Shown piece by piece: positions 60,432 to 64,000 of a DNA stretch of 64,000 nt. The first letter of the stretch is position 1. The number at the start of each line of letters is the position of its first letter. This DNA comes from Carnegiea gigantea (lineage: Eukaryota; Streptophyta; Magnoliopsida; Caryophyllales; Cactaceae). The notes under the pieces are model-generated. The model made no database searches and was not told the origin of the DNA. It saw only the letters and a program-made list of their open reading frames with translations. A program made the translations under genes and the position numbers. Location of the stretch: contig JAKOGI010000816.1 of the NCBI GenBank assembly GCA_029747015.1, positions 167,001-231,000 of the forward strand, written 5' to 3'.

Positions 60432-61325
60432 TGTTGTCAGGAAAATACTAACAAGTTTGGAAATTAGGGTATCATTTGATTCATGTGACGGAGGACTTGA
60501 TTTTTGCATTGAGCTGTCACTAGAAAGGGTTTATTGTATACATTAGACAGCTAGCAATGGAATATCCCTATTCATTTTTTGAGATCATATTATGTAAAAG
60601 TCATAATGCATGAATCTATCTTGTTTGCATTGAAAGATTACGGCATTTTGGGCAGAGTTGTGAGGGCTGTGTTGGAACCAAGAGTTAATTCTGTCTACAT
60701 TTGGATTTCTTTGGCTTTAGTAGAATCCTGTTGTACTCACCGTGATGACGTTCAGAAACACAAAATGGGCCGTGTTGGATACTCTTAAAGACTTGGAATC
60801 CCCCCCCCCCAAATAAACCAAAAAATTAGAAAGGGTCTTCTGTAAGCTGAAGTGGTTTGGTTGATGGTCAAAGATAAATGTCACTTGTGCCCAGTAATAT
60901 TAATGCTGAACCAAACGGGGAGGCGCAAAGTGCCCATGTCATGTAGCCTTATCTAGAGGTCGTAGCGTGTTCACATATCACAATCAACAACTCTCAGTAT
61001 GACTATCACTTTTACGAGATTTGGAGAGATTAGATGTAGATAGACTTACTTTTACAAGCACTTATTATATAAAGACATCTCATAATTAGTAATGCAAAAT
61101 TTTTCTTGTCGTATTTTGTAGGAAACTTCGCTTTTTCGAGCCATTTATAGCGGAACTCTTTCCATGAAGTCGCCCATTGGTGTTCTTTTACGAAGGGAGG
61201 ATTTTCTTTCCCCCAAAAAAAATAAAGTTAATCACAACTTCAAAGATTTTCTTTCCAAAAAAAATACAAGACAATGCTCAATAATCATAAATCACTCCAT
61301 TATAAGCACAGTCGTAGTAGACAAA
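60432..61325. other. 3' UTR of STIC2-like gene and intergenic DNA
   Basis: Probable 3' UTR to about 60780, then AT-rich DNA. No gene recognised. Confidence 0.5.
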
Positions 61326-61329
61326 TACA

Positions 61330-61494
61330 AGAAGGAGCCACCGATGGGGATAGCCAGTTCGCAGTGAAGAGGAAAGCGATTGAATTGGACGAATCCAACT
61401 TTGATTCAGCCATTTCTTCCTTCGATTACACCTTGGTCGAATTCTATGCCCTTGTTGTGGTCACTGCAAGCGTCTTGCCCCTGAGCTAAACCCT
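61330..61494 (+). pseudogene. Protein disulfide-isomerase-like exon fragment (thioredoxin domain)
   Basis: The frame reads FAVKRKAIELDESNFDSAIS, then SFDYTLVEFYA. After a one-base loss it continues with a CGHCKRLAPEL block, the N-terminal thioredoxin-fold active site of plant PDI-like proteins (PDIL5 type). The Trp before the active site also appears changed (Pro-Cys-Cys-Gly-His-Cys). No signal peptide precedes it. LINE sequence follows immediately after the PEL block, suggesting the element inserted at or near the end of this exon. Only about 45 residues remain. Confidence 0.6.
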
Positions 61495-64000
61495 AGCCGT
61501 GGGAGCCCCTTCTCTCCAGCTAAAGCCTAGCTGTGTGAGCCTTTTGCCCTCAATTAGTAGGGCGCGCAGTTGTTTGTGTGGGCCTCTTTGTAGGCGTGTT
61601 CTATCATCTTGTATGATTTCGGGGCGGTGATTGAGTAGTGGTAATGGTGTACTGCAAGGATTCGGAGTTTAGGATTGCCTTAGGGAGAGTTGCGTAGTGT
61701 GCAAGTTACCGACCATATCCATGGCGGAGGGACTTGTGGAAGCATGGAATTGGCTTATTTTAATGGCGGAAGAAGAGGTTGTCGACGTCTCTGAGGAGGA
61801 GATACCGCAGGAAAAAGCAGAGGAGATTGAATTGAGTTTCTTGGGGAAACTATTGCCAAAAAAACAATTTCAACTCGAAGGCCATGAAAACTGTGTTTAA
61901 GACTATATGGAAACCCTCTAAGGGGTTAGTCATTAGAGATTTAGAATCAAACCTATTTCTTTTTCAATTCTTCTCGAAAAAGGATAAGGAGTACGCACTC
62001 AGTGCAGTGCCATGGGCTTTCGATGGACATCTTCCATTAATGAAAGAATGGACGGGGCTCGAACAGACATCTGAAATTAAGTTTTCGACAGCTCGATTCT
62101 GGGTTAAAGCGCACGATGTTCCAGGTGCTTGACATACTAAAACCTTCGCATAGTTTTTGGGTTTTAGAATTGGGAGCTTTGTGGATTGCGATGATACCTT
62201 TCTTTAATGTAGGCCGAACACAAGGAGTGGCTCAAGGAGACTGTTTAGATTTGAGAACATGTGGGTAACTAATCCTTCCTGTCATGAAGTGCTCTCAAGA
62301 GCCTGGAACTCAACGGGTGGGGCGAATAGTGTTGATGCACTAATTGAGAAGGTCGATTCATGTGCTCTGGAGTTATCATGTTGGAATAGGGTGGAGTTTG
62401 GCAACATCGATGTGGAGATCAAGAAGCCGGAGGAGGTGTTAAAGGGGCAAAGAGAGGCTTGTAGCCATACAGACACCCTGGCTAAAATTCGGGAATGGAG
62501 AAAGAAGGAAGAAATGCTGTGGTGGCAACGGGCAAGATCGGACTGCCTAAAATTTGGTGATTCTAACACATGGTGGTTTCACTCCAGAGCAAACATGAGG
62601 AGAGCCGTGAATTTTGTGCAAGGCCTTGAGGATGTTGATGGTGTTGTCCGAACGGAACAGGAGGCGATGGAGCAAATTGCGGTGGACTATTACAAATTTA
62701 TTTTCATCCTCTGGTCTTCTGGAGATGGAGGATTTTTGAGCTGTATCGAACCGCAGGTTAGTGAGGTAATGAATGATGTGTTGTTGCACCATACACAAGA
62801 TTGGAGGTGGATGAGGCGCTTAAACAGATGCATCCACATAAAGCTCCGGGTCCTGATGGATTGAACTCTTTTTTCTTCCAACGCTTCTGGGAAATCGTGG
62901 GGGATGACATATCTAATGCGGTTCTTGAGATTTTGCACGGCCATACCATTCCACCTCGCCTCAATCATATGTGGTGCTCCTGCCGAAGAAACCGAAGCCT
63001 TCTAAGATGAGTGAATTTCTCCCTCTAAGCCTTTGTAATGTGATTTATAAACCGGTTACCAAGGTTATCACTAATCGGCTAAAGCACATACTAGGTAACA
63101 TTATTTCTGATTCGCAGAGTGCGTTTACCCCCAACGGCTTATTACGGATAACATTTTGGTGGCTTTTGAATTATTCCATGCGATGAATATAGATACTTGC
63201 GTCAGGGGTAACATGGCCATCAAACTCAACATGGCGAAATCCTATGGCAGGGACGAGTGGCCTTTTTTAGCTGGGGTGATGGGCAAGTTGGGTTTTCGAC
63301 CTCATTGGATTGAGCTCATTATGAAGTGTGTCAAATCCGCTTCCTTCTCTTTTTTAGTCAGCGGAGTTCATGCAGGTCATGCCGTTCCTAGCCAGGGGCT
63401 ACGGCAGGGAGATCCAATCTCTCCTGACTTATTTCTTTTTGTTTCAGAGGGTCTATCAAGGCTGTTGAAACGTGTTGTTGAACGAGGCTCTGTCTATTAC
63501 TTTCGTTTGTGTCCAGCTGCTCCCGTTATTTCACATCTCCTCTTTGCCGATGATACAGTGAGCTTTTGCCAGGTTGAAGAGTCCCAAGCATTGACTGTTA
63601 AGGAGGTGTCGCATAAATACGAGAGGGCCTCTGGGCAAAAGGTGAATTTTGATAAAAACAAACGTCTCATGTAGGGGTTCAAATGGATAGGAGAAGCAGG
63701 ATGATGCAATGCCTGGATATACGGGCAGGTGCTTCCTCATAACAAGTACTTAGGTTTGCCTACGACAGTGGGTCGTTCTAAGAAGAAGTATTTCCTGTTT
63801 ATCATCGATCGTATCAAAAAAGGATGGGTGGTTGGATGGATAAACTGGTGTCCTAAGCGAGGAAGTGCTAATTAAAGTTGTTGCTCAAGCTATCCTAACC
63901 TATGCGATGAGTGTCTTCCAATTTACGAAGGACCTGTGTTGTTCCATCCAGTCCTCTATTTTGTGTTTTTGGTGGGGTTACGGCAGGAAGGGAGAAAAAT
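61495..64000 (+). mobile_element. Second L1-type LINE, internally deleted, runs off window
   Basis: ORF1 DUF4283 pieces are at 61884-62130 (VFKTIWKPSKGLVIRDLESN, FFSKKDKEYALSAVPWAFDG). At about 62130-62230 the sequence jumps to the post-endonuclease part of ORF2 (FRFENMWVTNPSCHEVLSRA, WWQRARSDCLKFGDSNTWWF), so the rest of ORF1 and the endonuclease domain are missing. The reverse transcriptase follows in several frames: MHPHKAPGPDGLNSFFFQRF (62827), VLLPKKPKPSKM, ISDSQSAF, GLRQGDPISPDLFLFVSEGL and catalytic LLFADDTVSF (63540-63570), with frameshifts at about 62800, 62970 and 63150 and a TAG at 63672. Continuation past the window is expected (thumb, zf-RVT). Confidence 0.88.

Noticed and set aside
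1..64000. Search for CRISPR arrays, bacterial operons, phage or virus-derived genes
   Set aside because: Spaced direct repeats of CRISPR type, Shine-Dalgarno-led gene runs and viral coat or replicase sequences were not seen. The only reverse transcriptases are LINE type.

Overview
The window is nuclear DNA from a flowering plant, probably a eudicot. Genes are split by GT-AG introns, intergenic DNA is AT-rich, L1-type LINEs of plant type (DUF4283 ORF1, zf-RVT tail) are abundant, and the recognisable proteins are plant versions: a FBT6-like folate-biopterin transporter, plant ERH, IPK2, UBP22 and a plastid YbaB/STIC2-like protein. I cannot name the species.

Layout. (1) 1-8790 is the left arm of a large inverted segmental duplication. 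It carries the 3' part of a folate-biopterin transporter gene and a complete ERH gene, both on +. (2) 8790-17700 is single copy and carries IPK2 and UBP22, both on -. (3) 17700-20340 is AT-rich intergenic DNA. (4) 20340-32130 is a run of broken genes: a MAPR/steroid-binding-like pseudogene, a small disordered-protein gene disrupted by a 40-bp foldback, then + strand fragments of a ZFYVE26-like gene, LINEs, a PLD-superfamily gene and a TM9SF gene. (5) 32130-43590 is the right arm, inverted. Its transporter copy has two in-frame stops. Its ERH copy has lost two exons, has a dead splice acceptor and has an early stop. A 5'-truncated LINE sits in it with a clean target-site duplication, and the left arm shows the empty site. 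(6) 43590-50210 holds a hAT-type MITE and a 5'-truncated PP2C pseudogene. (7) 50650-55440 is a nearly full-length but decayed LINE. (8) 55440-60431 holds GC-rich repeats and a STIC2-like gene whose first exon looks frameshifted. (9) 61330-64000 is a fragment of a protein disulfide-isomerase-like exon followed directly by a second, internally deleted LINE that runs off the window.

Probably functional genes: left-arm FBT6-like (5' end outside the window), ERH, IPK2, UBP22 and perhaps STIC2-like. They serve unrelated housekeeping roles (folate/pterin transport, RNA-processing cofactor, inositol phosphate kinase, SAGA histone H2B deubiquitination, plastid nucleoid-type protein) and are not an operon-like unit. 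The order transporter-ERH-UBP22 resembles, from memory, Arabidopsis At5g10820-At5g10810-At5g10790. That suggests the left arm is the ancestral locus and the right arm a later, decaying copy inserted into a TM9SF gene fragment. I found no CRISPR array, no convincing tRNA or rRNA gene, and no clearly new biological system. The most notable structure is the inverted duplication and its asymmetric decay.
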